From positions 62,001 to 126,000 of the forward strand of contig NZ_JZTW01000005.1 in the NCBI RefSeq assembly GCF_000962805.1: a DNA stretch of 64,000 nt. The letters are read 5' to 3'. The DNA comes from Pseudarthrobacter chlorophenolicus (lineage in GTDB: Bacteria > Actinomycetota > Actinomycetes > Actinomycetales > Micrococcaceae). A program made the translations under genes and the position numbers. Of this stretch, positions 18,720-30,231 are shown one piece after another (the stretch's first letter is position 1; each line of letters starts with the position of its first letter). The notes under the pieces are model-generated. The model had not been told where the DNA came from and searched no databases. It saw nothing but the letters and a program-made list of their open reading frames with translations.

Positions 18720-19546
18720 TGGCAGGCGTATCGAGCGAATCGCTGGCAACAGCACTGACCGCGCTGGAAGCCAAGCTTCCGACCGCGTCGCTGCAGCTGG
18801 CTAAGGAACTCTTCGGAATTCTGGGAATGGTGGACAGCTCGGCTGGCTTGCGCCGCGCCCTGACTGACCCGTCCCGTAACGGTGACGAAAAGTCGGCGCT
18901 GGTCAGGCAGCTGGTTGGCGGAAAAGTCTCCGCTGATGCTGCAGAGGTCGCGGGTGGATTGGCCGGTTCACGCTGGGCATCTGCGCGGGACATCGGCGAT
19001 GCACTCGAGACTCTTGCCGCAACGGTGGTCATTTCCGTTGCTGAAAACAAGTCGGCCGTTTCTGCCTCCGGCATCACTGGCCTGGAAGAACTGGAGAACG
19101 ACCTGTTCTCCTTCAACCAGGCCGTGGCTTCCAGCCACGAGGTACAACGTGCTCTGTCCGAACCACAGGCCAGCGGGGCAGCCAAGGCTGCCCTTGCCGA
19201 AAAGCTGGTGCCCGGCGTCAGTGAGGAAGCAAAAGTCCTCATTACCCAGGCAGTCACCCAGCCCCGCGGCATCAAGGCGACGCGCCTCGTGGAACGGTTC
19301 GCCGAGTTGGCGGCCAAGCGGCAGCAGCGCTGGATTGCAACGGTCAGCGTGACCCGTCCCCTGACGTCGACGCAGCTGTCCCGCCTCCAGGCGGGCCTGA
19401 ACGCGCTCTACGGACGGGAACTCAAGGTCAACATCAACGTTGATCCGGCACTCATTGGCGGCATCCGCGTCCAGGTGGGTGACGAAGTGCTCGACGCTTC
19501 GGTCATCAGCCGACTGGGCGAGCTGCAACGCCAGCTGGCCGGCTAG
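18719..19546 (+). CDS. atpH: ATP synthase F1 subunit delta
   Basis: A 275-residue protein linking the b stator to the alpha subunits. It has the N-terminal six-helix domain and a C-terminal beta-rich part (QRWIATVSVTRPLTSTQLSRL, then GGIRVQVGDEVLDASV) with the conserved ending RLGELQRQLAG. It is longer than the proteobacterial delta (about 180 residues), as is usual in actinobacteria. There is no sign of the b-delta fusion seen in mycobacteria, since a separate atpF precedes it. Confidence 0.95.
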   Translation: MAGVSSESLATALTALEAKLPTASLQLAKELFGILGMVDSSAGLRRALTDPSRNGDEKSALVRQLVGGKVSADAAEVAGGLAGSRWASARDIGDALETLAATVVISVAENKSAVSASGITGLEELENDLFSFNQAVASSHEVQRALSEPQASGAAKAALAEKLVPGVSEEAKVLITQAVTQPRGIKATRLVERFAELAAKRQQRWIATVSVTRPLTSTQLSRLQAGLNALYGRELKVNINVDPALIGGIRVQVGDEVLDASVISRLGELQRQLAG

Positions 19547-19622
19547 CCGGACAAGCACAACCAAACTGATAGAAACCCCGGTCACCTGACGGTGATCACA
19601 AACAGGAGAGCAGGGACTGCAG

Positions 19623-21260
19623 ATGGCCGAATTGACCATCAACGCCGACGACGTCCGTAATGCGCTGAACGAGTTCGCGGCGTCCTACGAACCCGGAAAC
19701 GCAGAACGCGTAGAGGTCGGCCGCGTAACCACCGCTAGTGACGGCATCGCCCGTGTTGAGGGCCTTCCCTCGGTCATGGCGAACGAGCTGCTGCGCTTCG
19801 AGGACGGCACCCTGGGCCTCGCCCAGAACCTTGACGTCCGCGAAATCGGCGTCATCATCCTCGGCGACTTCACCGGCATCGAAGAAGGCCAGGAAGTCCA
19901 CCGCACCGGACAGGTCCTGTCCGTGCCCGTGGGCGACGCCTTCCTCGGCCGCGTTGTCGACCCGCTGGGCGTGCCCATCGACGACCTCGGCGAAATCAAG
20001 GCTGAAACCACCCGTGCACTGGAGCTCCAGGCACCCGGCGTGACGCAGCGTAAGTCGGTTCACGAGCCGATGCAGACCGGTCTCAAGGCAATCGACGCCA
20101 TGATCCCGATCGGCCGCGGCCAGCGTCAGCTGATCATTGGTGACCGCCAGACGGGCAAGTCGGCCATTGCGATCGACACCATCATCAACCAGAAGGCCAA
20201 CTGGGCTTCCGGCGATGTGACCAAGCAGGTCCGCTGCATCTACGTGGCGATCGGCCAGAAGGCATCCACCATTGCCGCTGTCCGCCAGACCCTCGAGGAA
20301 AACGGCGCGCTCGAGTACACCACCATTGTGGCGTCTCCCGCATCCGACCCCGCCGGCTTCAAGTACCTGGCACCGTACGCCGGTTCCGCGATTGGCCAGC
20401 ACTGGATGTACGGCGGCAAGCACGTCCTCATCGTGTTTGATGACCTGTCCAAGCAGGCCGAAGCCTACCGCGCAGTATCCCTGCTGCTCCGCCGCCCGCC
20501 GGGACGCGAAGCCTACCCGGGTGACGTTTTCTACTTGCACTCCCGCCTCCTGGAGCGTTGTGCAAAGCTCTCCGACGAGCTCGGTGCCGGTTCCATGACG
20601 GGCCTGCCGCTGATCGAGACCAAGGCGAACGACGTGTCCGCCTACATCCCGACCAACGTCATCTCCATCACCGACGGCCAGATCTTCCTGCAGTCGGACC
20701 TCTTCAACGCCAACCAGCGTCCCGCAGTCGACGTGGGCGTTTCGGTGTCCCGCGTTGGCGGTGCAGCGCAGGTGAAGTCCATGAAGAAGGTATCCGGCAC
20801 GTTGAAGCTGGAACTTGCCCAGTACCGCGACATGCAGGCTTTCGCCATGTTTGCCTCGGACCTGGACGCCGCCTCACGCCAGCAGCTCACCCGTGGAGCC
20901 CGCCTGATGGAACTGCTCAAGCAGGGCCAGTACTCACCGTTCCCGGTTGAGGACCAGGTTGTCTCCATCTGGGCAGGCACCAACGGCCACCTGGATGACG
21001 TTCCGGTTGAGGATGTGAACCGGTTCGAAACCGAGTTCCTGGAGCACCTCAAGCACAAGTCCTCCATCCTCACCACGCTGGCGCAGACCAACGTGATGGA
21101 CGATGACACCGCTGCAGCTCTGAAGTCCTCCATCATCGACTTCAAGAAGGGCTTCTTCGGCGAAGGCGACAACCACTTGGTGGGCGCAGGCCACGAGGCA
21201 CATGACGCCATCTCCGAGGGCGAAGTCGACCAGGAAAAGATCGTCAAGCAGAAGCGCTAG
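19623..21260 (+). CDS. atpA: ATP synthase F1 subunit alpha
   Basis: A 545-residue nucleotide-binding, non-catalytic subunit of the F1 hexamer. The N-terminal barrel has [20 protein letters not shown]. The core has the P-loop [19 protein letters not shown], and [15 protein letters not shown] (Walker B). [17 protein letters not shown] and the helical C-terminal domain follow. A 35-residue C-terminal extension ([17 protein letters not shown] and on) is characteristic of actinobacterial alpha subunits, where it limits ATP hydrolysis in mycobacteria. AGGAGAG precedes the ATG. Confidence 0.98.
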   Translation: MAELTINADDVRNALNEFAASYEPGNAERVEVGRVTTASDGIARVEGLPSVMANELLRFEDGTLGLAQNLDVREIGVIILGDFTGIEEGQEVHRTGQVLSVPVGDAFLGRVVDPLGVPIDDLGEIKAETTRALELQAPGVTQRKSVHEPMQTGLKAIDAMIPIGRGQRQLIIGDRQTGKSAIAIDTIINQKANWASGDVTKQVRCIYVAIGQKASTIAAVRQTLEENGALEYTTIVASPASDPAGFKYLAPYAGSAIGQHWMYGGKHVLIVFDDLSKQAEAYRAVSLLLRRPPGREAYPGDVFYLHSRLLERCAKLSDELGAGSMTGLPLIETKANDVSAYIPTNVISITDGQIFLQSDLFNANQRPAVDVGVSVSRVGGAAQVKSMKKVSGTLKLELAQYRDMQAFAMFASDLDAASRQQLTRGARLMELLKQGQYSPFPVEDQVVSIWAGTNGHLDDVPVEDVNRFETEFLEHLKHKSSILTTLAQTNVMDDDTAAALKSSIIDFKKGFFGEGDNHLVGAGHEAHDAISEGEVDQEKIVKQKR

Positions 21261-21269
21261 TTCCGATGG

Positions 21270-21306
21270 CCGGGTGTGCCGGGCCTGAAGGGTCCGGCAC
21301 ACCCGG
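21270..21306 (+). promoter_or_regulatory. Hairpin between atpA and atpG
   Basis: A perfect 13-bp stem CCGGGTGTGCCGG/CCGGCACACCCGG (21270-21282 with 21294-21306) has an 11-nt loop. It has no following U-run, and the operon continues, so it is more likely an mRNA stability or processing element, or a partial attenuator, than a full terminator. AGGAAAGG then precedes atpG. Confidence 0.65.
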
Positions 21307-21333
21307 TTTACGGAATGTTAGGAAAGGATAAGT

Positions 21334-23762
<2,429 letters not shown>

Positions 23763-23763
23763 T

Positions 23764-24048
23764 ATGGCTGAGCTTGAGGTTGAGATTGTCGCAGCGGACC
23801 ACTTCGTGTGGTCCGGAGCGGCCACGATGGTCAAGGCCCGCACCAGCGATGGTGAGATCGGAATCCTGCCCGGCCACTCGCCCCTGCTGGCGATCCTGGC
23901 CGAAGGTGAACTCGCGATCCAGCCGGTGTCCGGGGACCGTATTGCGGTCGACGTTGACGGCGGGTTCTTCTCCGTCGACAACAACCGGGTAGTCATTGTT
24001 GCTGACAACGCCCAGCTTGGCGGCTCGGCTACCGCTGGGATCCGCTAG
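23764..24048 (+). CDS. atpC: ATP synthase F1 subunit epsilon
   Basis: A 94-residue protein with only the N-terminal beta-sandwich of epsilon (LEVEIVAADHFVWSGAATMVKARTSDGEIGILPGHSPLLA). The C-terminal inhibitory helix pair found in E. coli is essentially absent; the chain ends soon after VIVADNAQLGGSA. Short epsilons are seen in some actinobacteria. The ATG is one base after the atpD stop. Confidence 0.95.
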   Translation: MAELEVEIVAADHFVWSGAATMVKARTSDGEIGILPGHSPLLAILAEGELAIQPVSGDRIAVDVDGGFFSVDNNRVVIVADNAQLGGSATAGIR

Positions 24049-24058
24049 CACGACCTTG

Positions 24059-24490
24059 ATGGACGCACCAAGCATTCCGTTCATCGCACTGGCAATCGCC
24101 TTTGGATTGCTGATCTTTGCACTGTGCCTTTCGGGGGTGCGCCGCTTTAACCTGCGGCGTGCCCTCGGCACGGTGGACGCCTCCATTTGCATGGCTGGAA
24201 ACAGCTGGCAGATGGGGGTTTGTCGTTACCAGGACAACGACCTTGAGTGGTTCCGGCTGCTCTCGCTCAGTGTCCGCCCAAAACACAAGTTCAAGCGCCA
24301 TTCCCTTGAACTCCTTGGCCGCCGCAAGCCCACCGAAGCCGAAGCCGTCAAGGTACAGCCCGACGTCGTCATCGTGGAACTTCGCTACGAGGGCCAGGAC
24401 CTTCGGCTCGCCATGAAATTCGATGCCTATACAGGCCTGTCGTCGTGGCTTGAAGCCGGGCCGGTCATCGGCGTCGGCACCTGGCGTTAG
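24059..24490 (+). CDS. DUF2550 membrane-anchored protein
   Basis: A 143-residue protein with one N-terminal transmembrane helix (about residues 6-25, IPFIALAIAFGLLIFALCLS), then a basic cytoplasmic domain with DASICMAGNSWQMGVCRYQDNDLEWFRLLSLSVRP cut by family-typical RFNLRRALG. It corresponds to Rv1312, which also follows atpC. Function is unknown; the constant position suggests co-expression with ATP synthase. It starts at ATG 24059, 10 nt after atpC. Confidence 0.85.
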   Translation: MDAPSIPFIALAIAFGLLIFALCLSGVRRFNLRRALGTVDASICMAGNSWQMGVCRYQDNDLEWFRLLSLSVRPKHKFKRHSLELLGRRKPTEAEAVKVQPDVVIVELRYEGQDLRLAMKFDAYTGLSSWLEAGPVIGVGTWR

Positions 24491-24494
24491 CCGC

Positions 24495-25805
24495 GTGGAC
24501 TGGATCCTTGATGTCCGGCTGACCGACGGGCCCCTCTATTGGACTTCGCTGATCCTGGGCATCGCCGGCGCCGCGTTCCTCCTCCTGCCACCGCCGCCCC
24601 ACGGGCCGCTGCGCTGGCTGTCCCGGGTCATTGCCGCCATTGCCGTGGCCTTTGCGCTGGTGGCCACCGTCCACTGGGCGCTGATCAACCTGTATTCCGT
24701 CTTCCCGGAAAATATCCCCGACCCGGTCCTGCTGTGGCTGGTGCCCGCTGTGGCCGCAGTCCTGCTGTGGCTGTTCCTGCTGCCGCGCAACTCGTGGCGC
24801 CGCCGTGGCGGTGGACTGGCGGCGGCACTGCTGGTGATTGCACTGTCCAGCGTGCAAATCAACGCCTACTTTGGCCTCAACCGAACGGTGAGCGACCTGA
24901 TGGGCACCGCCCTTGCCCGCATTCCTGCCCTGGAACAGAAGCTTGTTCGCCCGGCGGGAGCGCCCGACGGCGTGGCGCTGCAGGGCTGGCGTCCGCAAGG
25001 CGACATCCCGGACGGGGGAGTCCTGCGCAAGGCCGCCATTCCGGGTGCCATCTCCGGCATGGAAACGCGGGACGCCTTCATCTACCTTCCTCCGGCCTAT
25101 TTTGCGCAGAACCGCCCGGCGTTGCCCGTCCTGGTCCTCATTGCCGGCCAACCCGGCGGTCCGGCCGACTGGCTGACCGGCGGTGCCCTCCGCGGCCACA
25201 TGGACTCCTACGCAGCTGCGCATGGCGGCGTGGCTCCCGTAGTGGTGGTCCCCGACGCCAACGGATCGCAGAACGCCAACACCATGTGCATGGACAGCCA
25301 GATCGCCCAGGCTGATACCTACCTGTCGCAGGATGTGCCGAAGTGGATCAGCTCCACCCTTGCCGTGGATACGGACCACGCGCATTGGGCGGTGGGGGGA
25401 TTCTCCTTCGGCGGCACCTGCGCCATCCAGCTGGGTACCCGCCACCCCGACCTTTTCCCCGAGGTGCTGGCGTTCTCGGCGGAAGCCGAGCCCGCCATCG
25501 CCAAGGAACGCCAGAAGACCATCGACGCCTCATTCCCGGGGGACCCCGAGGCTTTCCTGCGGCAGACGCCGCTGGCCATCATGGCGGACAAGCGTTTCGA
25601 CGGCCACGGCCTGTACCTGACGGCCGGGCAGAACGATACTGAGTTTGTGGGCTACCTCAGGACGCTGGCCAGAGCTGCCGAGGACGCCGGCTTCACGGTC
25701 CGCGCCTACGAGGTGGAACACACCGGGCACTCGTGGGACACGTCGTCCCGGCGGTTCGGCGACGCCCTGCAGTTCCTCGCAGACCAGTGGGGGGCCGGGG
25801 GATGA
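24495..25805 (+). CDS. Membrane-anchored alpha/beta hydrolase (esterase D-type), possible aminoacyl-phospholipid hydrolase
   Basis: A 436-residue protein. Four hydrophobic segments in the first 120 residues are followed by an extracellular esterase domain. The nucleophile is Ser304 in GGFSFGGT, and the probable catalytic His lies in YEVEHTGHSW near residue 413. LPVLVLIAGQPGGPADW is the oxyanion-loop strand. GTG 24495 lies 4 nt after DUF2550. Its stop overlaps the next gene (ATGA). That neighbour is an aminoacyl-phosphatidylglycerol synthase-like protein. In Corynebacterium glutamicum an alanyl-PG synthase and an alanyl-PG hydrolase (AhyD) with this architecture are neighbours, so I infer a lipid aminoacylation-removal pair. 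A mycolyltransferase-like or simple esterase role is the alternative. Confidence 0.8.
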   Translation: MDWILDVRLTDGPLYWTSLILGIAGAAFLLLPPPPHGPLRWLSRVIAAIAVAFALVATVHWALINLYSVFPENIPDPVLLWLVPAVAAVLLWLFLLPRNSWRRRGGGLAAALLVIALSSVQINAYFGLNRTVSDLMGTALARIPALEQKLVRPAGAPDGVALQGWRPQGDIPDGGVLRKAAIPGAISGMETRDAFIYLPPAYFAQNRPALPVLVLIAGQPGGPADWLTGGALRGHMDSYAAAHGGVAPVVVVPDANGSQNANTMCMDSQIAQADTYLSQDVPKWISSTLAVDTDHAHWAVGGFSFGGTCAIQLGTRHPDLFPEVLAFSAEAEPAIAKERQKTIDASFPGDPEAFLRQTPLAIMADKRFDGHGLYLTAGQNDTEFVGYLRTLARAAEDAGFTVRAYEVEHTGHSWDTSSRRFGDALQFLADQWGAGG

Positions 25806-28336
25806 GCGGCGGACAGGACACCCGGACCATGGCGTTGGCCTGGGACACCGTGGTCCGGCCAACGCTGGGCAGGGCAGCGGCGGGGCTGAAAGCCATGCCG
25901 TTCACGCTTGCCGTCCTTGCCCTGTTTGTGGGGACCGGCGCGGCGACGGACAGCTTCCTGGCCGGTCCGTCCGAACAGCTGCTGGATGTGGCCGGCGTCA
26001 GCGGTCCCGGCCTGCGCGAGGGCCGATGGTGGTCGCTGTTCACCAGCCTCTTCTTCGCCACCAACCCCACTGCGTACGTGGTGGCCGCACTGATGATCCT
26101 TGTTCTGCTGGGCCTGGCCGAACGGAAGCTTGGTTTCCGGGCTGCCGCTGCACTGTTCCTGGGCGGCCAGTTCGCGGCCGTCACGCTGTTCCTCCTGGTC
26201 ACCCAGCTCGCGGCGTATGTGGGGGACGGGTGGCTCGACACCATGACTGACGTCATCCTGATTGGCCCGTACGCCCCGGTGCTCGCCGCAGGCATGGCAG
26301 GCAGCGCCCGGCTGCCGGTGCTTTGGCAGCGGCGCCTGCGGACGGCGGCGCTCTCGGTCTCTCTCCTGCTTGTCCTGTACGTGGGCCATGCCGAGACGGT
26401 GATAGGCCTCCTGGGTGCGTTGCTGGGACTGCTGGTGGGCTGGTGGATCCAAGGCGACGAGTGGAAACTCCACCGGCACCGCTCCACCGGACGGGAGGCC
26501 CGTAACCTGCTGGCCCTAATGGTGGCCGTGTTCGCCGTCGGGCCCATCCTCACGGGGATCACCCGGGCACCCACCGGGCCGCTGGCACTGCTCCGGGACG
26601 TGGTCCTGAATCCGCTGCCCACGCTGGGCCAATTGGCGTTCAACTGCGGGGCTACGGTGGAGGCGTCCTGCCTTGAAGCGGGAAGGGCAGGCTTCGCCGG
26701 TCCGTTCGGCCTCGCACTGGCAGTAGTCCCCGTGGTCCTGTTGCTGATCTGCGCCGACGGGATGCGCCGGGGACGCAGGATGGCGCTGAACATTGCCCTG
26801 GCGATCCAGCTGGCTGTGACGGCCCTGGCCGCCGTGTACCTGGCACTTTTCGCCCTGGTTCCGTCCCGGCCGCAGGGCCCCCACGCGGCTCCCATGGGTT
26901 CGGCCTTTGCCCATGTGCTTCCGCTCGTGGTGGTTCCGCTGCTGCTCTCCGTTATCCTGTGGCTGAACCGGAGGCAGTTCCGGGTGCAGACCCTGCCCAC
27001 CGCCCGGCGAATGCTTGCCGTCCTGGTTGGTGGCTCCTGGGGAGTGTTGGCTGCCGCCTACGCCACGGCGTGGTTCGCCTCGGGCGGGATGTCCCGCGAC
27101 GGCGGCGTGCTGGGTCTGTTTGCCGAGTTGGCCCGGCAGTACGTACCGGTGCCGATTCCGCAGCATTTCCACCGTGTCTTCGCGGACCGGAACACTGTGG
27201 AGGCTGTTCTGTTCGCCTATTCCGGGCCGGTGTTCTGGCTCATTGCGCTGGCGGCCGTGTGGTGGGCGCTCCTGGGCGGAAACCACGGCCATGACTCCGG
27301 CCGGCAGGACAGGGCCCGGGCCCGGACATTGCTCCACCAGGGCGGCGGCCCGCTCTCCTGGATGGCCCTGTGGGAACCGAACACATACTGGTTCAGCCCG
27401 GACGGCCAGGGTGCCATGGCCTACCAGCAGCACGGCAGCGTGGCCCTCACCCTTGGCTGTGCCATCGGCCCTGCCGGATCCCAACTGGCCGTCACAGAGG
27501 GATTCCTCGCCCATTGCCGGCGCGAGGCGCTGATTCCCGCTTTGTATTCCTGCGACGACACGGTGTGGCCGGCCCTGCGTGAGCGCGGCTTCTCGCGTGT
27601 ATCGGTGGCCCAGGAAACCCGGCTGTCCATCCGGGAACTGGAATTCAAGGGCAAGGAGTGGCAGAACGTCCGGACTGCGCTGAACCGGGCAGCCAAGCTG
27701 GGCGTGCATGCAGTCTGGGGTCCGTACAGCGGGTTGCCTGTCGCGCTGCGCACCCGCCTGAACGAGGTGTCCGAGGAATGGGCCGCCGGAAAGTCCGTAC
27801 CGGAAATGGGATTCACCCTTGGCAGCGTGGACGAACTCGACGACGATGAGGTGCTGTGTTGCCTCGCAGTTGACGGTGAAGGCAGGGTCCATGGGTTCAC
27901 CAGTTGGCTTCCGGTTTACGAGGACGGCCGCCTGGTCAGCCGGACGCTGGACGTGATGCGCCGGGGCGCCGACGGCTTCCCCGGCGTGATGGAATTCCTG
28001 ATCGCCTCCGCCGTCCTGGAACTGCGGGACTCCGTGGAGGTGATTTCGCTGTCCGGTTCACCGCTTGCAAATGACGGTGGAGCCGAGGACACGGCCCAGG
28101 GGGGAGCCAAGAACCTGGTCCGCATCCTGGACCTGGTGGGCCACGCGCTGGAGCCGGTCTACGGCTTCCGTTCATTGGCGGCCTTCAAATCCCGTTTCAA
28201 GCCCGAGTACCGGGCGCTGTACCTGTATTACCAGGACCCTCTTCAACTGCCGGTAATAGGCCGCGCGCTTACCCTGGCCTACCTGCCCGGCCTGTCCCTG
28301 CCACAGGGCGCGAGGCTGGTCCGGAATTTGGTTTGA
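25802..28336 (+). CDS. Aminoacyl-phosphatidylglycerol synthase-like protein (MprF/LpgS C-terminal domain, DUF2156)
   Basis: An 844-residue protein. The N-terminal half has 11-13 hydrophobic segments; its first part resembles a rhomboid-like fold (LREGRWWSLFTSLFFATNPTAY). From about residue 500 comes the tandem-GNAT-like transferase domain that moves an amino acid from aminoacyl-tRNA to phosphatidylglycerol. It has LLHQGGGPLSWMALW, VALTLGCAIGPAGS, LREYF-like LRERGFSRVSVAQETRL, and a C-terminal VYGFRSLAAFKSRFKPEY. The start at 25802 overlaps the esterase stop by 4 nt, so the two are translationally coupled. The amino acid (Lys, Ala or Arg) cannot be deduced. The likely role is lowering surface negative charge and resistance to cationic peptides. 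Confidence 0.82.
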   Translation: MSGGQDTRTMALAWDTVVRPTLGRAAAGLKAMPFTLAVLALFVGTGAATDSFLAGPSEQLLDVAGVSGPGLREGRWWSLFTSLFFATNPTAYVVAALMILVLLGLAERKLGFRAAAALFLGGQFAAVTLFLLVTQLAAYVGDGWLDTMTDVILIGPYAPVLAAGMAGSARLPVLWQRRLRTAALSVSLLLVLYVGHAETVIGLLGALLGLLVGWWIQGDEWKLHRHRSTGREARNLLALMVAVFAVGPILTGITRAPTGPLALLRDVVLNPLPTLGQLAFNCGATVEASCLEAGRAGFAGPFGLALAVVPVVLLLICADGMRRGRRMALNIALAIQLAVTALAAVYLALFALVPSRPQGPHAAPMGSAFAHVLPLVVVPLLLSVILWLNRRQFRVQTLPTARRMLAVLVGGSWGVLAAAYATAWFASGGMSRDGGVLGLFAELARQYVPVPIPQHFHRVFADRNTVEAVLFAYSGPVFWLIALAAVWWALLGGNHGHDSGRQDRARARTLLHQGGGPLSWMALWEPNTYWFSPDGQGAMAYQQHGSVALTLGCAIGPAGSQLAVTEGFLAHCRREALIPALYSCDDTVWPALRERGFSRVSVAQETRLSIRELEFKGKEWQNVRTALNRAAKLGVHAVWGPYSGLPVALRTRLNEVSEEWAAGKSVPEMGFTLGSVDELDDDEVLCCLAVDGEGRVHGFTSWLPVYEDGRLVSRTLDVMRRGADGFPGVMEFLIASAVLELRDSVEVISLSGSPLANDGGAEDTAQGGAKNLVRILDLVGHALEPVYGFRSLAAFKSRFKPEYRALYLYYQDPLQLPVIGRALTLAYLPGLSLPQGARLVRNLV

Positions 28337-28426
28337 TAAGGCCGGCGTCTGCTGCCGGATAACGGCCGGGCCGGGGCCGCATAAAGCAAAGGCTAAGGGC
28401 TTGCCGAACAATGCAGCGGGAAAAGG

Positions 28427-28458
28427 AATGGCCCCCGGCAATTGTGCCGGGGACCATT
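28427..28458 (-). terminator. Terminator of the cold-shock gene
   Basis: A 14-bp stem with one C-A mismatch (28427-28440 with 28445-28458) and an ATTG-type tetraloop. On the minus strand it is followed by CCTTTTCCC. It lies 35 nt past the csp stop and may also stop transcripts coming from the plus-strand operon. Confidence 0.8.
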
Positions 28459-28492
28459 CTTTGCTAATCAGGCTTAGCAGTCTGTCCGAAGA

Positions 28493-28696
28493 CTAGACGA
28501 GCGTAACGCCGGTGGCCTGCGGGCCCTTGGCGCCCTGGCCGATTTCGAACTGAACGCGCTGGTTCTCGTCGAGGGTCTTGAAGCCGCCGGTCTGGATCTC
28601 GGAGTAGTGGACGAAGACGTCGCCGTCGGAGTCGTCCGGGGTAATGAAGCCGAAGCCCTTTTCAGCGTTGAACCACTTCACAGTTCCCTGTGCCAT
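28493..28696 (-). CDS. Cold-shock protein (CspA family)
   Basis: A 67-residue single cold-shock domain that binds single-stranded RNA/DNA and melts RNA structure. RNP1 is KGFGFI, RNP2 is VFVHYSEI, and the start [16 protein letters not shown] is diagnostic. A strong SD (AGGAGAAAT) precedes the ATG. A long A/T-rich leader lies upstream and a hairpin terminator downstream, so it is monocistronic. Confidence 0.97.
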   Translation of the reverse strand: MAQGTVKWFNAEKGFGFITPDDSDGDVFVHYSEIQTGGFKTLDENQRVQFEIGQGAKGPQATGVTLV

Positions 28697-28992
28697 TTAT
28701 TTCTCCTCATTGTGGAACTTTCTTAAGATCGGCACACCTCGCACCGGCCTTGGTCACTCCGCGAGAAGAATCCTGGATAGCCGCCTGGAAAAGGAACCGG
28801 CCCTGCAGGAGCTTCGCGCTCGCAACATGTCTTGCGAGCATGAAAAACACCTACACAAAGACTGACTTAAGAATTTCATGCCCGTTCCCGCAGGTCAACG
28901 CTTCGTCGGAGGAATCGGACAAATTTTAGGTAAAAATCGGGTTGCGTGCCTTCTCCGGACACAATTGGCCAATGCCGGACGGACAGGCGCCG
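28697..28992 (-). promoter_or_regulatory. Long 5' leader and promoter region of the cold-shock gene
   Basis: About 296 nt without a gene separate csp from the nucS stop. A -10-like TAAAAT lies on the minus strand at 28923-28928, which would give a leader near 220 nt. A perfect 8-bp hairpin GCTCGCAA/TTGCGAGC sits at 28818-28839 with a 6-nt loop. Long structured leaders are usual for csp mRNAs, where they act in temperature-dependent translation. Confidence 0.45.
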
Positions 28993-29688
28993 TTAGAAGA
29001 GCCGGGATTCGCTGTCGTCCACGCCGCGCATTGCGTCGTAATCAAGGGTGACGCAATCAATGCCGCGGTCGTTGGCGAGGACCTTGGCCTGCGGCTTGAT
29101 CTGCTGGGCTGCGAAAATGCCGCGCACCGGTGCCAGGAGGGGATCGCGGTTCAACAGTTCGAGGTAGCGGGTGAGTTGCTCCACGCCATCGATGTCCCCG
29201 CGCCGCTTGAGTTCGATGGCTACGGTTGCGCCGTCGCCGTCGCGGGCCAGGATGTCCACCGGACCGATGGCCGTGAAGTATTCGCGCCGGATCAGCGAAT
29301 AGCCTGTTCCCAGCGTTTCGATCTGGTCCGCCAGGAGCCGCTGGAGGTCAGCTTCCACGCCGTCCTTGATCAGGCCCGGGTCCACGCCGAGGTCGTGCGA
29401 GGTTTCGCTGAGCTTTTCATGGATGTTGATAATCAGCCGGTCATCCGTCTTGGCGGACTGGACCGTCCATTGCTCCGCGACTCCGAGCTCCAGGTCAACG
29501 TCCTCCGGTGACGAAACTCGGAGCGTGGCCGGCGGACTCATCCAGTTCAGCGGCTTGTACGAGCCGCCGTCTGAATGCACGAGGACAGAGCCGTCGGCCT
29601 TGACCAGCAGGAGCCTGGTGGCGAGGGGGAGATGGGCTTTGAGCCGGCCAACATAATCAACGGAGCATCGGGCAATCACAAGTCGCAC
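28993..29688 (-). CDS. nucS: Endonuclease NucS (mismatch-specific)
   Basis: A 231-residue dimeric nuclease that cuts both strands at mismatches and replaces MutS/MutL in actinobacteria. The N-terminal DNA-binding/dimer domain begins [20 protein letters not shown]. The catalytic PD-(D/E)XK core has [20 protein letters not shown], then [21 protein letters not shown]. The protein ends ESRLF, matching the beta-clamp-binding C-terminus known in this family. I chose GTG 29688 because a TAGTGT -10 lies 7 nt before it (leaderless); GTG 29697 would add three residues. It is divergent from the small protein gene at 29807. Confidence 0.95.
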   Translation of the reverse strand: MRLVIARCSVDYVGRLKAHLPLATRLLLVKADGSVLVHSDGGSYKPLNWMSPPATLRVSSPEDVDLELGVAEQWTVQSAKTDDRLIINIHEKLSETSHDLGVDPGLIKDGVEADLQRLLADQIETLGTGYSLIRREYFTAIGPVDILARDGDGATVAIELKRRGDIDGVEQLTRYLELLNRDPLLAPVRGIFAAQQIKPQAKVLANDRGIDCVTLDYDAMRGVDDSESRLF

Positions 29689-29695
29689 GCCGTAC

Positions 29696-29701
29696 ACACT
29701 A
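29696..29701 (-). promoter_or_regulatory. -10 element of nucS, leaderless promoter
   Basis: TAGTGT on the minus strand is separated by 7 nt from GTG at 29688. No SD is present. Confidence 0.55.
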
Positions 29702-29794
29702 CCGGGTGGCGGAGAGGGAAGAACGACGGGGACGCCTGCGGCAGTGCATCACCCGGCCGCGGAGAGGCTGCAGTGGTGCCCCTTTCCGCTGGGG

Positions 29795-29800
29795 CAGAAT
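29795..29800 (+). promoter_or_regulatory. Probable -10 element, leaderless promoter
   Basis: CAGAAT, one base off TANNNT, lies 6 nt before the ATG at 29807. No SD is present. Confidence 0.4.
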
Positions 29801-29806
29801 GGATAC

Positions 29807-30160
29807 ATGCCGCGCTCCAACCGTCCCCGCCGTCCCGTGTCCGGGAAACCTGCGGCAACCGGGCGGGGAACCGGAAAAAAGGGGAACGGTGACGTTCCCG
29901 AGCTGGACCTCGAACGGGCACGGGCGGGCATCGCCCGACGGGAGAGCGCCCCGGACGGGGAATGGATGGTCCGCAGCATGACCGCGCGGAACGCGGCAAA
30001 GACCTACATCTGCCCCGAATGTTCCACCGCCGTGCTGCCCGGAGTGGCGCACCTGGTGGTCTGGAAGGACGACCATCTGTTCGGTGCCGCCGCCGGCCTC
30101 GCCGAACGCCGCCACTGGCACACGAACTGCTGGAATTCACGCAGCTACCGGTACCGCTGA
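29807..30160 (+). CDS. Small conserved actinobacterial protein with Cys/His zinc-like motif
   Basis: A 117-residue protein. The first 50 residues are basic and low-complexity. The C-terminal 65 residues hold a compact pattern, TYICPECSTAVLPG, then HLVVW and RRHWHTNCW, which looks like a CxxC...H...H..C metal site. Homologues next to nucS are often labelled ATP/GTP-binding protein without a P-loop; none is visible here. Divergent from nucS, so possibly co-regulated. Function unknown; a nucleic-acid-binding zinc ribbon is a guess. Confidence 0.75.
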   Translation: MPRSNRPRRPVSGKPAATGRGTGKKGNGDVPELDLERARAGIARRESAPDGEWMVRSMTARNAAKTYICPECSTAVLPGVAHLVVWKDDHLFGAAAGLAERRHWHTNCWNSRSYRYR

Positions 30161-30218
30161 CGCGGCACTGAACCGCTGGCGCGGGGGAGCCAGGGCCCGG
30201 GAGGCCGCCCGCTGTCGC

Positions 30219-30224
30219 TAAGCT
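30219..30224 (+). promoter_or_regulatory. -10 element, leaderless promoter of the 30232 hydrolase
   Basis: TAAGCT lies 7 nt before the ATG at 30232, with no SD between. Confidence 0.55.
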
Positions 30225-30231
30225 GGCAGGC

